A stretch of DNA of 64,000 nucleotides from Pseudomonas iranensis (GCF_014268585.2 NZ_CP077092.1:3224001-3288000), one strand, 5' to 3'; counted from the first letter of the stretch, positions 26,229 to 35,579 are shown. The notes: a model not told the origin generated them from the letters alone. Numbers and translations are program-made.

Positions 26229-26606
26229 TCATTCGTGGTTGAGGACCGCTGCAGCCTGCGGGTGCAGGCTGTAACTCTTGTCGGCGTTGAAGGTGATCAC
26301 GCCTTCGGCGCACAAGCGTTTCAGCACTTCGCGCACGCTGAGAAACGACAACGGCACGTCCAGATCGAGCAACTGGCTATGCACGCCACGTACGCCCAGG
26401 CGACGATTGCTCTGTGCTGCCACGAGCAGGGCGTCGATGACTTTCAGGCGAATCAGGCTGGTGCGCAGGCCGAAACTCTTCAGTAGCACGCGAATACGCT
26501 CGTTGCCCGGACGCTCGCCGCGCTGGCTGAAATTGCCAGAGTGCGAACTCATGGAAACGCCCTGTGGCGTCTGGCTACCGTCCGTTGGTAGTTGCGAGTT
26601 GTACAT
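26229..26606 (-). CDS. Fur-like winged-helix protein lacking the metal-binding domain
   Basis: A 125-residue protein. Residues about 35-115 (SFGLRTSLIRLKVIDALL, GVHSQLLDLDVPLSFLSVRE, VLKRLCAEGVI) follow the pattern of the Fur DNA-binding domain, including the helix that precedes the recognition helix. The His/Cys-rich dimerisation and metal domain of full Fur (about 150 residues) is absent, and the C-terminus ends soon after the wing. The ATG at 26606 has an excellent AGGAG; a longer frame from 26663 does not. Similar proteins are named Fe2+/Zn2+ uptake regulation proteins. It is divergent from pvdQ. Confidence 0.72.
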   Translation of the reverse strand: MYNSQLPTDGSQTPQGVSMSSHSGNFSQRGERPGNERIRVLLKSFGLRTSLIRLKVIDALLVAAQSNRRLGVRGVHSQLLDLDVPLSFLSVREVLKRLCAEGVITFNADKSYSLHPQAAAVLNHE

Positions 26607-26763
26607 GCGATTACTCCTTTTCAGAGCCAGATCGGGAAAGGTTTTGTTGCGCTCTCTAAACAAGACGTTTCAGCACGACAAATCATGAAAGAAAAGATGT
26701 AGAAATTTCGTCGCAAATTCGTTTCGGCCTTGTGATGCCGGCCTCGTCCCGAAGGATTGCCCG

Positions 26764-26787
26764 CTAAATTTTTTTCCTCAGCTTCGT
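26764..26787 (+). promoter_or_regulatory. Candidate PvdS-type (iron starvation) promoter of pvdQ
   Basis: GCTAAAT (26763-26769) followed 15 bases later by CGT (26785-26787) resembles the iron-starvation promoter, TAAAT about 16-17 bases from CGT, recognised by PvdS-type ECF sigma factors. The spacing is one base short. It lies 63 bases before the pvdQ start codon. Confidence 0.55.
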
Positions 26788-26849
26788 TTCTTCGTCAGGC
26801 TCATTGCGCGTGGACGCAGGGGCAATCGACCTTTCGATCAGGAGCAAGC

Positions 26850-29189
26850 GTGATTATTTCCAGGCAACTCACCGGGCTGGCCCTCGCCAGCACCTTGTTC
26901 GGACTGAGCCTGTCGGCCCATGCACTGAGCCCGGCTGCACAAACCAGCGCCGATATTCGCCGCACCAGTTTCGGCGTGCCGCACATTCGTGCCGAGAACG
27001 AACGCGGGCTTGGCTTCGGCATCGGTTACGCCTATGCCCAGGACAACCTGTGCCTGTTGGCCAACGAGATCGTCACCGTCAACGGTGAACGCTCGCGTTA
27101 CTTCGGGCCGGAACAGTTCACTGTCGAACAACGGGAAAACCGCGTCAGTGATGTGTTCTTCACCTGGCTCAATGCTCCAGAAACGGTCGAAACCTTCTGG
27201 CAGGCGCAACCGGCGCAGGTCCGCGACCTGGTCGAGGGTTATGCCGCCGGCTACAACCGCTATCTGGGCGAACGGCGCCAGCAAGGATTGCCGCAGCAAT
27301 GCCAGGGCGAGTGGGTACGTGATATCAGTGCCGAAGATCTGGTCAAACTGACGCGGCGCCTGTTGGTGGAAGGCGGGGTAGGGCAGTTCGCCGAGGCTCT
27401 GGCCGCCGCTACGCCGCCGCAAGCGACCGCACAGGTCAAGCAGGATGCCGAGGCGTTCCAGTTGGCCGACGCCCGTCAGCAACGTTTCGCCCTGGATCGC
27501 GGCAGCAACGCCGTGGCAGTCGGCAGCGAGCGTTCGTTCAACGGCCGTGGCATGTTGCTGGCCAACCCGCATTTCCCATGGGTCGGCGGCATGCGTTTCT
27601 ATCAGATGCACTTGACCATCCCCGGCAAGCTCGATGTCATGGGCGCCGCTTTGCCGGGTCTGCCGATGATCAACATCGGTTTCAACCAGCATCTGGCCTG
27701 GACCCACACTGTCGACTCGTCGAAACACTTCACCTTGTATCGCCTGCAACTCGATCCAAAGGATCCGACCCGGTATCTGCTTGACGGCAAGTCGCTGCCG
27801 CTGAACAAACAGACGGTTACCGTGCAGGTCAAGCAGGCTGACGGCCAGGTCGTGCCAGTGAAGCGCGATATCTACAGCTCGCAGTTCGGTCCGATCGTGC
27901 AATGGCCGGGCAAGCTCGACTGGGACAAGCAATATGCCTACAGCTTGCGCGATGCCAACCTCGACAACGATCGCGTGCTCAACCAGTGGTACGCGATGAA
28001 CCAGGCCAGCAATCTCAAGGATCTGCAAAACGCTGTGCACGAAATTCAGGGTATCCCGTGGGTCAACACCCTGGCGGTGGATGACCAGGGCCAGACGCTG
28101 TACATGAACCAATCTGTAGTGCCGAACGTCAGCGCCGAGAAACTGGCCAAATGCAGCGATCCGCGTGTCGGCCTGCGGATGATTGTGCTGGACGGTTCCA
28201 ACAGCGGCTGTGCCTGGGACATCGATCCGCAAGCGGCACAGAAGGGCATTTTCGCGTCCAGTCAGTTGCCGCAATTGCTGCGCAAGGATTTCGTCCAGCA
28301 TTCCAACGATTCCGCGTGGCTGGCCAACCCGGCGCAACCGCTCACCGGCTATTCGCCGCTGATCAGCCAGGAGGGCCAGCCACTGGGCCTGCGCTCGCGA
28401 TTCGCACTGGATCGCCTCGATGTCTTGCGCAAAAAAGGCCCACTGGCAGTCAAGGATCTGCAGCACATGGTAATGGATGACCAGGTGTATCTGGCGACGC
28501 AGGTCATGCCTGATCTGTTGATTTTTTGTGGCTCTGATCTGGGCAATGATGCGGCGAAACTGAAACCTGCCTGTGCCGCCCTCAAAGCCTGGGATAGTCG
28601 CGCCAATCTGGATTCCGGGCTCGGTCTGGTGCATTTCCAGAACATCATGCAAGCGCTGCTCGAATCGCCGGACATCTGGCGTGTTGCGTTCAATCCGGCA
28701 GATGCGCAAAACACCCCGCGTGGTCTGGCGGTCGAGCAGCCCGCAGTTGCCAAAGCGCTGCGCGAGGCCATGCTGGCGTCGGTCGAACTGACCGGCAAAA
28801 TGGGCCTGAAACCAGGCACGCGCTGGGGCGATATTCAGGTGGTCAGCAGTGGCGGGCGGCAGACGCCGATTCATGGCGGGCCGGGGACGCTGGGCATTTA
28901 CAACGCGATGCAGAGCGTGCCCCGTGAGGATGGCAAACTTGAAGTGGTCAGCGGCACCAGCTATCTGCAAGTGGTGAGCTTTGATGAAAAAGGCCCGCAC
29001 GCCCAAGGGCTGCTGGCGTTCTCGTTGTCCAGTGATCCGATGTCGAAATACTCGCGGGATCAAACTGCTGCATTTTCGAAGAAGCAGTGGAGTGTCCTGC
29101 CATTCACTGAGCAACAGATCAAAGCGGACCCGCAGTATCAGGTGCAGACGATCAAGCAGGATCAGGCAGGGAAGGTGGCAGCGCAGTAA
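26850..29189 (+). CDS. pvdQ: Pyoverdine-maturation acylase PvdQ (Ntn hydrolase)
   Basis: A 779-residue periplasmic Ntn hydrolase that removes the fatty acyl chain from the pyoverdine precursor; PvdQ enzymes also cleave long-chain acyl-homoserine lactones. A signal peptide (about 1-26, ending SAHA) is followed by the alpha chain (SFGVPHIRAENERGLGFGIG, LTRRLLVEGGVGQFAEAL). The autoproteolytic Gly-Ser at 218/219 (DRGSNAVAV) starts the beta chain with S219 as N-terminal nucleophile. The sequence follows P. aeruginosa PvdQ closely over its whole length, for example LLANPHFPW, MRFYQMHLTIPG and HTVDSSKHFTLYRL. The GTG start has GGAG eight bases upstream. Confidence 0.92.
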   Translation: MIISRQLTGLALASTLFGLSLSAHALSPAAQTSADIRRTSFGVPHIRAENERGLGFGIGYAYAQDNLCLLANEIVTVNGERSRYFGPEQFTVEQRENRVSDVFFTWLNAPETVETFWQAQPAQVRDLVEGYAAGYNRYLGERRQQGLPQQCQGEWVRDISAEDLVKLTRRLLVEGGVGQFAEALAAATPPQATAQVKQDAEAFQLADARQQRFALDRGSNAVAVGSERSFNGRGMLLANPHFPWVGGMRFYQMHLTIPGKLDVMGAALPGLPMINIGFNQHLAWTHTVDSSKHFTLYRLQLDPKDPTRYLLDGKSLPLNKQTVTVQVKQADGQVVPVKRDIYSSQFGPIVQWPGKLDWDKQYAYSLRDANLDNDRVLNQWYAMNQASNLKDLQNAVHEIQGIPWVNTLAVDDQGQTLYMNQSVVPNVSAEKLAKCSDPRVGLRMIVLDGSNSGCAWDIDPQAAQKGIFASSQLPQLLRKDFVQHSNDSAWLANPAQPLTGYSPLISQEGQPLGLRSRFALDRLDVLRKKGPLAVKDLQHMVMDDQVYLATQVMPDLLIFCGSDLGNDAAKLKPACAALKAWDSRANLDSGLGLVHFQNIMQALLESPDIWRVAFNPADAQNTPRGLAVEQPAVAKALREAMLASVELTGKMGLKPGTRWGDIQVVSSGGRQTPIHGGPGTLGIYNAMQSVPREDGKLEVVSGTSYLQVVSFDEKGPHAQGLLAFSLSSDPMSKYSRDQTAAFSKKQWSVLPFTEQQIKADPQYQVQTIKQDQAGKVAAQ

Positions 29190-29211
29190 ACAGTCGTCGC
29201 CTGAAACAAAC

Positions 29212-29251
29212 GAAGGCCGCCTCCCGCAAGGGACGCGGCCTTCAGCTTTTT
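29212..29251 (+). terminator. Rho-independent terminator of pvdQ
   Basis: GAAGGCCGC and GCGGCCTTC form a perfect nine-bp stem, followed on the + strand by AGCTTTTT. It overlaps the last codon of the convergent fecR-like gene. Confidence 0.8.
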
Positions 29252-30243
29252 GGTGGACGCTGCGGCATCGAATTGATTACCGGGTTGCCTTCTTTGTTGC
29301 GAGTCAGGTAGACCGGCAGTACTTTCGGCAGGCTGTTGGCGAGGTTGTTCATCTCTTTGATGTTGTAGACACCGCCCACGCGGATCGCGCCGGTACTGGT
29401 GTCGGCCAGCATCAACGGCTTGTCCAGGTAACGGTTGATCAACGGCAGAGCGTCGTGCAGCGCGAGGTTGTCCAGTATCAGTCGGCCGCTGCGCCACGCC
29501 AGCGAGGTATCGCCGGGGTAGGTCTGGCTGATTTGCGGTGCGTAATCGCCATGTCGGTAGCGTGCCTGCATCGATGGACTCAGACGCAAGCCGTCGCCCG
29601 GCAGATCGCGATTGCTGCTGACCAGCACCGAACCCTCGACCAGATTGACCCGCACCTGATCTTCGTACATCCACACATTGAACCGGGTACCGGTCACGCG
29701 GATCTTGCCGTCACCAGCGCGCACCACAAACGGATGAGACGCGTCATGGCTGACATTAAAAAACGCCTCGCCCTTGTTCAGTGTGGCGCGACGTTCATTC
29801 TTGTAATTGCTGAAAGTCAGGTCGGTGTTCAGGTTGAGTTCCAGCTGGCTGCCGTCACTCAGAGTGATCTGACGCACACTATCGGTGGCGGCGTAATGCT
29901 GATAGCTGTTGGGTACCCAGCCCAGATTCCAGCCGCTGTAGGCCGCGAGCGGCAAGCCGATAGCGCAGGCGCCGGCGATTACGGCGAACTTGCGCCACGA
30001 ACGCAAGGGCTTGCGCTGCGCCGCGAGCGCCTCGGGCTCGGTTCGAGGCAGATTCCCGGCGACTTCCCAGATTTCCTGCATCGCTTCGTATTCGAAGGCA
30101 TGCAGCGGATGGGCATCGTGCCAGGTTTCGAATGCGCGACGCTCCTCGTCCGTGCAGTCAGCGGCGTGCAGACGCATGCACCAGTGCGCGGCGGCATCGG
30201 TGATCGCATCGTATTCGGCTTCCGAGAGAGTGTCTTGGGTCAT
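29242..30243 (-). CDS. Orphan FecR-family anti-sigma/sensor protein
   Basis: A 333-residue inner-membrane regulator. Residues about 10-60 form the N-terminal cytoplasmic DUF4880 domain (ITDAAAHWCMRLHAADCTDEE), a single membrane segment lies near 85-103, the FecR domain about 118-215 (RQITLSDGSQLELN, GEAFFNVSHD, VRVTGTRFNVW-like), and the C-terminal domain (LPLINRYLDKPLMLAD) probably meets a TonB-dependent receptor. AGGA precedes the ATG. FecR proteins normally sit beside an ECF sigma factor and a receptor; neither is present here. Confidence 0.88.
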   Translation of the reverse strand: MTQDTLSEAEYDAITDAAAHWCMRLHAADCTDEERRAFETWHDAHPLHAFEYEAMQEIWEVAGNLPRTEPEALAAQRKPLRSWRKFAVIAGACAIGLPLAAYSGWNLGWVPNSYQHYAATDSVRQITLSDGSQLELNLNTDLTFSNYKNERRATLNKGEAFFNVSHDASHPFVVRAGDGKIRVTGTRFNVWMYEDQVRVNLVEGSVLVSSNRDLPGDGLRLSPSMQARYRHGDYAPQISQTYPGDTSLAWRSGRLILDNLALHDALPLINRYLDKPLMLADTSTGAIRVGGVYNIKEMNNLANSLPKVLPVYLTRNKEGNPVINSMPQRPPKS

Positions 30244-30396
30244 TGACTGGTCCTGATTTCGCTCATTCTAACCTTGCCGGCAGGCTGCCGAGAACATCTG
30301 TCATGGCATTTGCCCATCAAGGTGGAACTTATTTTTCCCTGTGGCGCCCAAAAAAACAGGAAGCAAATGCCTACTATCCATAAATGGAGTGAAAAA

Positions 30397-30666
30397 ATGA
30401 TCAAAAAGACATTCGCAGCCCTGATTGCCACCGCCGGTTTGCTCAGCGCCGGTGCCGCCCTGGCGGACAAGCCAGGCGCAGGCTGGATCACCATCGAAAA
30501 AGCCATCGAGGTCGCCAAGACCAAAGCCGGCTATGTCGAGGTCTATGAGATCGGCGCCGACAATGACGGCTACTGGGAAGGCGAAGGGCGCAAGGCCGAC
30601 GGCATTGTCTACGAATTCCGCATCGACGGCGCCTCGGGTAATGTGCTCCGCGACCAAAAGGACTAA
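30397..30666 (+). CDS. Periplasmic PepSY-domain protein
   Basis: An 89-residue protein with a signal peptide (1-23, ending ALA) and a single PepSY-like repeat: AGWITIEKAIEVAKTKAGY then YEFRIDGASGNVLRD. PepSY domains often inhibit proteases or bind metals and signals; the exact role is unknown. GGAG lies eight bases before the ATG. It is divergent from the FecR-like gene and followed by a strong terminator. Confidence 0.82.
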   Translation: MIKKTFAALIATAGLLSAGAALADKPGAGWITIEKAIEVAKTKAGYVEVYEIGADNDGYWEGEGRKADGIVYEFRIDGASGNVLRDQKD

Positions 30667-30690
30667 GCCTCAAAGACAGGCTATTGTAAT

Positions 30691-30724
30691 AAGTGCGCCG
30701 GCGTTTAGCCGGCGCACTTTTTTG
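30691..30724. terminator. Bidirectional terminator
   Basis: AGTGCGCCGGC and GCCGGCGCACT form an 11-bp stem around GTTTA, followed by TTTTTTG on the + strand. It ends the PepSY transcript and lies immediately before the stop codon of the large leftward gene. Confidence 0.88.
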
Positions 30725-30725
30725 T

Positions 30726-33700
30726 TTACGGTACAGATACCATCTGGCTTGAGACCGGCGCTGGCAGCGGAATGGGCGCCGGCAGGGGGTCCAGCTCTCG
30801 GCCCATTTCGCTGATGAGTAATGCGATCGAGTCGGCGTTGGCCAGTATCACGTCAACACGTGCCTCGTCAGAGACTGGACTGCGAAACGCCTTGCGTGCC
30901 TCGGCAAGGGTTTTGGTTTTAGTCAGGGTCAGAATTTTTTGATAGTCATCGGCGTGCGATGGTACCTGGTCGATGTCCACCCAGTTCCCCAGATCATCTT
31001 TCTCCAGGAACAACTTCGCAGGTGGTGTAGCGCGCGACAGCGATTTACGCAGGCGATCAAGATCATCCTTGAGCAACTGGCCGTCCGCAGTGGTGGTGTC
31101 GATAAGGCTGGGAAAGGGTGCCATCGCCTCTACTGCAGCCAGATCTTCGCTATCGCAGACCAGATGCGACAGTTCATGGAGCAGAATGACGGCCCGAGCG
31201 TGGGAGTCCACGTTGAATCTGGGAGGCAGAAACTCCGTATAGGCGTTCAGCCCCGGATTGAAGAAGTGCTGGGTAAAGTGGACGATCTTCTTGCTGTCCT
31301 GCTTGAAAACGAAGGCAACCGTATCGTCACCGTAGCGCTTGTTCAGGCCAGCAAAGAAGCGATCGGTGTAGAGCAAGTCATCCTTGGGATCCGTCAGCTC
31401 ACGGCACAACGGGATGATGACCTTCTCGAACTTCCTCAGCAGCGCCGGCGTAACCTGTGCCACGTCAAAAAAATCCCTGAGCACTCGCTCAACCCGCGTG
31501 CCTCCCAGGTTATCGCGGTGAATGACGAAGTTATGCAGGCAATTGAGCGCGTAGGCTCTTGCCCGGATGACGGCCTGCTGTATCACGAAAGCCCTGGCGG
31601 GAGAGGTGCGGTTGATCTGTGCCATGCCTTTGGCCTGGACCTTTAGCACGACTGAGCGTTCCTTTTCGACATTTTCTTGCAATGTTTTCGGTCGCTTGCG
31701 TCGGCAGCGCTGCACGGTCTGGCCGTCGCGAGCAATGATCAGTCTTGAGTTTTTTTCCTCAAGTAGCGGTCCTGCACTGCCATCCTTCTTGCGCATAAAC
31801 CATTTTTTTTCCGCCTTGACGACGGAATAGACCTTGCCGGCAATCGCGACATAATTTTTCGCGGTGGATGCGTCGCGATAAACCAGTTTACTGGCCTCAA
31901 GCTTGAGGCTGTTCAGCGCCTTGCTGGTTTCAAACGATTGCAAGCTAACACGAGCAGGGGCAGCGGGCGGCACTTTCGCCCAGCGCGCGGCGGCTTGTAC
32001 CGTCGTGTCAGTAACGTCAGGAGTTTTTACCTCAGAGGCAAATTCAGAGGTTGCCGTTTCCGCCTCGGTTTCCCAGGACAAACGTCCCAGGCTGAACAGC
32101 GAGATTGCCCCCGCAATAAAGTTCTTCAGGCCCTGCGCCCAATGGTGATCCTGAAGGCCTTCGGCGGATTCCTTGAAGTCCTGATAGCTTTTCCAGAGAA
32201 AAAACAAAGAGGCGAGTTTGCCCGGCAACAAGTGCGGCACCAGGCGCACCCCGTGACTGAAGAGAAACTTTGCCGCTTCCCAATCCGCCTGGGCATTGAT
32301 CTGTGGCTGACTTTTGAGCAATTGCAGCAGGAGGTTGAGGGTGTCTTTGTGAAACCGCTCGAGCACGTTGCTGCTGATAGCCTGACTTTCAACCGTGATC
32401 TCGCTGGGTTTGCCAATCGTCGTTTGTAACAGGTTCCTGAACACGGCCTGCTGGTCTTCAGGCAGACGCCGGATGATCAGATCCTGAAAATGCCCGGGAG
32501 TATTCAGTGCATCGATCAACTGCACCTCGTTTTCGAACTCGCGAAAAACGAATCTGGAATAGGGCGCATACAGCACCCGTGGCCCTGTTTGCCCCGATCC
32601 TGGCCCGATGACATATAGCCCGAGTGCGTCGACGGGATCAGCGCCACCGGTCTTGATCAACGATAGCGGGCAAACAATCGCGTGGGCTCCCTCGACCGTG
32701 GTGCGAGCTACTCCATCGGGCATGTCGAGCACTTGGCAAATATAGTCATAACCGTTCCCGGACAGTTGTTGCTGCAACTTCAATGCGTGCGCGTGTTGCA
32801 TCAACTGCCAGGGCAACTGACGGACGAAACGTTTTTTACTGACGCGCGCAGCCTCATTGGCACCGGACAGCGCGGCAGTCACTTTGCGTGCATAGGTCGT
32901 GACCACTTCCAGCGATTGCAGCAGTTGCCGCACGGCGGACTGATCGAAGTTTTTTGGTAAAGCCGTGGCTGTTTTCGCCGCCACCTTGAAACCGCTGCCC
33001 TGCACGACGTTGTAGTGATGCAGGGCAAATTCCAGCAGGTCGCAGGCCGGGCCTGCAAGCGTCAGGTTCGGAGTGATCTGAATGTCCTGCGGCTTGAGTC
33101 GGTTATTGGGGTATCTGGTATCGAGCAGTGTCTTCAGCGTTTGCTCGATGTGGGTGGCCAGGGGCGGAACGCCCTCAAGGAAATCCTTGCCATCGATAAA
33201 CGCGAGCCGCACTTCGTCCAGCAGCGCTAGTTGCGTGTGCTGTTCCGTCATTGGGGCCATGCGCAACCAGTCGGGGTAGTCCAGATGACGGGCGACGCTA
33301 CGGGCGATATCGATGGCTCGGCGCAGATTGGTATCGATGACGGTGGCTTTCATTTCGGCAAGTAACTTCGCCAGCGTGTCTTCGTCCTTGATGCACGTGC
33401 GTAATAGCTCACACTCGGCCATGTAATGTTCAATAGCCGATTGCATGCGATCACTCGACACACTCCCTTCTATCAACTCGAAATTGCCAAGCGTGTACTG
33501 CTGATCCAGGCGCCGTTGCCTCGTTGGCAGATTTTCCAGCAGGATTTGACTCTGGTTGTTGTCGTCGAGCCGTCGTTGCAGTTGTTTGCGCGCAGTCTCG
33601 ATATCGTTGAAGGATTCCAGGCCATTGGCTGGTGTCCAGAGAATCGCGCGTCCGGAGTGCGCGACATCCATGCCACCGCGCTCGGTCAACAGCACACAAT

Positions 33701-35579
33701 GAGCAAGCGGCAGTGCCTCACTCTGGCCGGCGCATTTCACGGTCATTGACCAGGCGTCCGGGCGAAAGCCATTGAGCGACTGGCGCTCGGCGCGTGTCGG
33801 GTGCCCTGTATCGAACACGGTATGGATAATCTGTCGTTCGGCCTCCAGCCACGAACCACTGAGAGTTCTCAGCTGTGCTTCGCCGCGCATAGCCGCCTCG
33901 AATGCCTGCGCCAGCTTCCAGCCAATGCTTTCTACAAAGCCGCGCTGCTCCCGACTGCTCGCGGTCGGCTGGTTCTTGAAGTTGCCGGTCAGGCTGTCCA
34001 GCGTTCGTTGCAGACTCGTCTGCAGTTGCTCGGCCTTGTCCGCCTGCACCAGTGACGATGGCGGCGCACTGGCAAACAAAGGTCGGGTGCTCCAGCGCTC
34101 ATTGGCGTCAAGCCTGAGCAGGCGCTGATGGATCATTGACCGGATATCCAGCGCCTTGTCGAACAGCGCGTGAATATCGCTGGTGCGTTCGCTCTGACGA
34201 AACGACTGCAGGGCAAATTCAATGTTCTGCCGCTGTTTGGTGAGGACTGCCTCAAACAGGGTCGTCATGATTTCGCCGCCGATGTTTTCCCCTGACACCT
34301 GAGCATCGGTAAAACCAAGGTAGCGTTTGCGCTCCTCCAGGCTCATCAGCCCGTACAGTTCATCTTCGTGTCCGGCAGCACCGAGTTTTGCCGTCAGTGT
34401 CTGTTTGAGATCGGCATAGTCATTGAGTACCTGCACGCCTTCGCTGGGCGTGTAGAGGTAGGCTTTGTCATGATTAATCATCAACGACCCGGCCAATTCG
34501 ACCTGGACGCTGTCTTCGCGCAAGCACACGGTTTCGAAGGTTGGCCTGCGCACGGCTACGTTCGGCTCGCGGATCAGACTGTGCAGGGCGTCGAACTCAC
34601 TGGCGGAGAGAATTTCCGTTTCGCGCTTGATCATCAAGTCCGCGCGCGCCTGATCCATCAGTGTCTGGGCGAAGAGGGTGCGTCGCGGCGAGCCCTCGAA
34701 TGAAGCAGCATTCCAGTAACCTTCGAGCTGCCGAAACAACAGCATGGTCAGTTTGCCCGATGCGCAGTTGATTGCAGTCGCCCACGCTGATTGATCATCA
34801 GTGCCGGGGAGACGGGTGGGATGGGAAAATTCAACGGTCTGACCCTGCGGCCAGCCCTGACGGCGAAAATGCACCAGCAACGCTTCAGTCAGTGAGTGTG
34901 AATCAAGCCACTGTCTGTCTTGGCCGGAGGAGGCGGGTGTCTTGACGGTGTAAAAACCGACTCGGGTTTGCGACTGCTGCAGGTCGCCAAAATGTGGCTT
35001 GAGCAGATCGTCGAGAATTGCTTGCAGCAGTGTAGTGAGCGACGGCAAGCGTTTCAGTTCGTCCACGAGGTCGCGTGCGCAGGCTTCCTGCGAATCGGTG
35101 ATTGCTGTTTGTTGATCCTCGAATACATCACCTGTGATGGTTTCGCGGGTGATGGTAATGCCGCGTTTCTCCACCAGCTCCTTGCGCAGCGAAACGTTTA
35201 GAAAAGCCAATAGATCGTCTTGCTCGTCTGCATTGTCGAGGCGCGCTTGCAACGCCTCCGTCAGCGCCTGGTCATCGCTGTATTTTTTCAAGCCGTCGTA
35301 GGGGGTGTACAGAAACATCCCGTCATCATCAGGCGCCGCGCCAAGAATGAAACTGCCAGCCAGAGGTACAGGCAATTGCTTGTCGGCGTTGAGCAGAATG
35401 CGTTCGGCCAGCATCGGCGGAGTTTGTGCGCTGCGCAGGGTCTGGGTGGCCAGCTGCACATGCGCGAGCCAAACAAAGTCTTTGCTGTTGAAACCGTGTG
35501 TTTTAGCCAGGCCGGCATGCAGGCCAGGGGATTTCAGAATGTCGGGGAACAGCAGTGGTGCGGTCGGACTGGACATCAT
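30726..35579 (-). CDS. DUF6543-like giant toxin candidate with C-terminal HELSH protease-like domain
   Basis: About 1617 residues. The N-terminus (about 10-250) resembles the DUF6543/dermonecrotic-toxin-like N domain of large pseudomonad proteins. At least three, possibly four, copies of a module with a core like GMFLYTPYDGL or KAYLYTPSEGV, each followed by a 30-residue helical stretch, are spread through the body. The C-terminal domain contains HELSH (1468-1472, DNA 31164-31178), an acidic DSED shortly after and a late NADSIAL motif, an arrangement like aspzincin (M35-type) metallopeptidases. There is no signal peptide, so a secretion-system route is possible but unproved. No immunity or chaperone gene was recognised next to it. 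The two adjacent ATGs at 35579/35576 have only a weak ribosome site; a longer frame reaches 35711. Confidence 0.68.
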   Translation of the reverse strand: MMSSPTAPLLFPDILKSPGLHAGLAKTHGFNSKDFVWLAHVQLATQTLRSAQTPPMLAERILLNADKQLPVPLAGSFILGAAPDDDGMFLYTPYDGLKKYSDDQALTEALQARLDNADEQDDLLAFLNVSLRKELVEKRGITITRETITGDVFEDQQTAITDSQEACARDLVDELKRLPSLTTLLQAILDDLLKPHFGDLQQSQTRVGFYTVKTPASSGQDRQWLDSHSLTEALLVHFRRQGWPQGQTVEFSHPTRLPGTDDQSAWATAINCASGKLTMLLFRQLEGYWNAASFEGSPRRTLFAQTLMDQARADLMIKRETEILSASEFDALHSLIREPNVAVRRPTFETVCLREDSVQVELAGSLMINHDKAYLYTPSEGVQVLNDYADLKQTLTAKLGAAGHEDELYGLMSLEERKRYLGFTDAQVSGENIGGEIMTTLFEAVLTKQRQNIEFALQSFRQSERTSDIHALFDKALDIRSMIHQRLLRLDANERWSTRPLFASAPPSSLVQADKAEQLQTSLQRTLDSLTGNFKNQPTASSREQRGFVESIGWKLAQAFEAAMRGEAQLRTLSGSWLEAERQIIHTVFDTGHPTRAERQSLNGFRPDAWSMTVKCAGQSEALPLAHCVLLTERGGMDVAHSGRAILWTPANGLESFNDIETARKQLQRRLDDNNQSQILLENLPTRQRRLDQQYTLGNFELIEGSVSSDRMQSAIEHYMAECELLRTCIKDEDTLAKLLAEMKATVIDTNLRRAIDIARSVARHLDYPDWLRMAPMTEQHTQLALLDEVRLAFIDGKDFLEGVPPLATHIEQTLKTLLDTRYPNNRLKPQDIQITPNLTLAGPACDLLEFALHHYNVVQGSGFKVAAKTATALPKNFDQSAVRQLLQSLEVVTTYARKVTAALSGANEAARVSKKRFVRQLPWQLMQHAHALKLQQQLSGNGYDYICQVLDMPDGVARTTVEGAHAIVCPLSLIKTGGADPVDALGLYVIGPGSGQTGPRVLYAPYSRFVFREFENEVQLIDALNTPGHFQDLIIRRLPEDQQAVFRNLLQTTIGKPSEITVESQAISSNVLERFHKDTLNLLLQLLKSQPQINAQADWEAAKFLFSHGVRLVPHLLPGKLASLFFLWKSYQDFKESAEGLQDHHWAQGLKNFIAGAISLFSLGRLSWETEAETATSEFASEVKTPDVTDTTVQAAARWAKVPPAAPARVSLQSFETSKALNSLKLEASKLVYRDASTAKNYVAIAGKVYSVVKAEKKWFMRKKDGSAGPLLEEKNSRLIIARDGQTVQRCRRKRPKTLQENVEKERSVVLKVQAKGMAQINRTSPARAFVIQQAVIRARAYALNCLHNFVIHRDNLGGTRVERVLRDFFDVAQVTPALLRKFEKVIIPLCRELTDPKDDLLYTDRFFAGLNKRYGDDTVAFVFKQDSKKIVHFTQHFFNPGLNAYTEFLPPRFNVDSHARAVILLHELSHLVCDSEDLAAVEAMAPFPSLIDTTTADGQLLKDDLDRLRKSLSRATPPAKLFLEKDDLGNWVDIDQVPSHADDYQKILTLTKTKTLAEARKAFRSPVSDEARVDVILANADSIALLISEMGRELDPLPAPIPLPAPVSSQMVSVP

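Noticed and set aside
26838..29114. 758-codon minus frame opposite pvdQ
   Set aside because: The plus strand encodes a full PvdQ with signal peptide and catalytic serine; the opposite frame arises from high GC at third positions.
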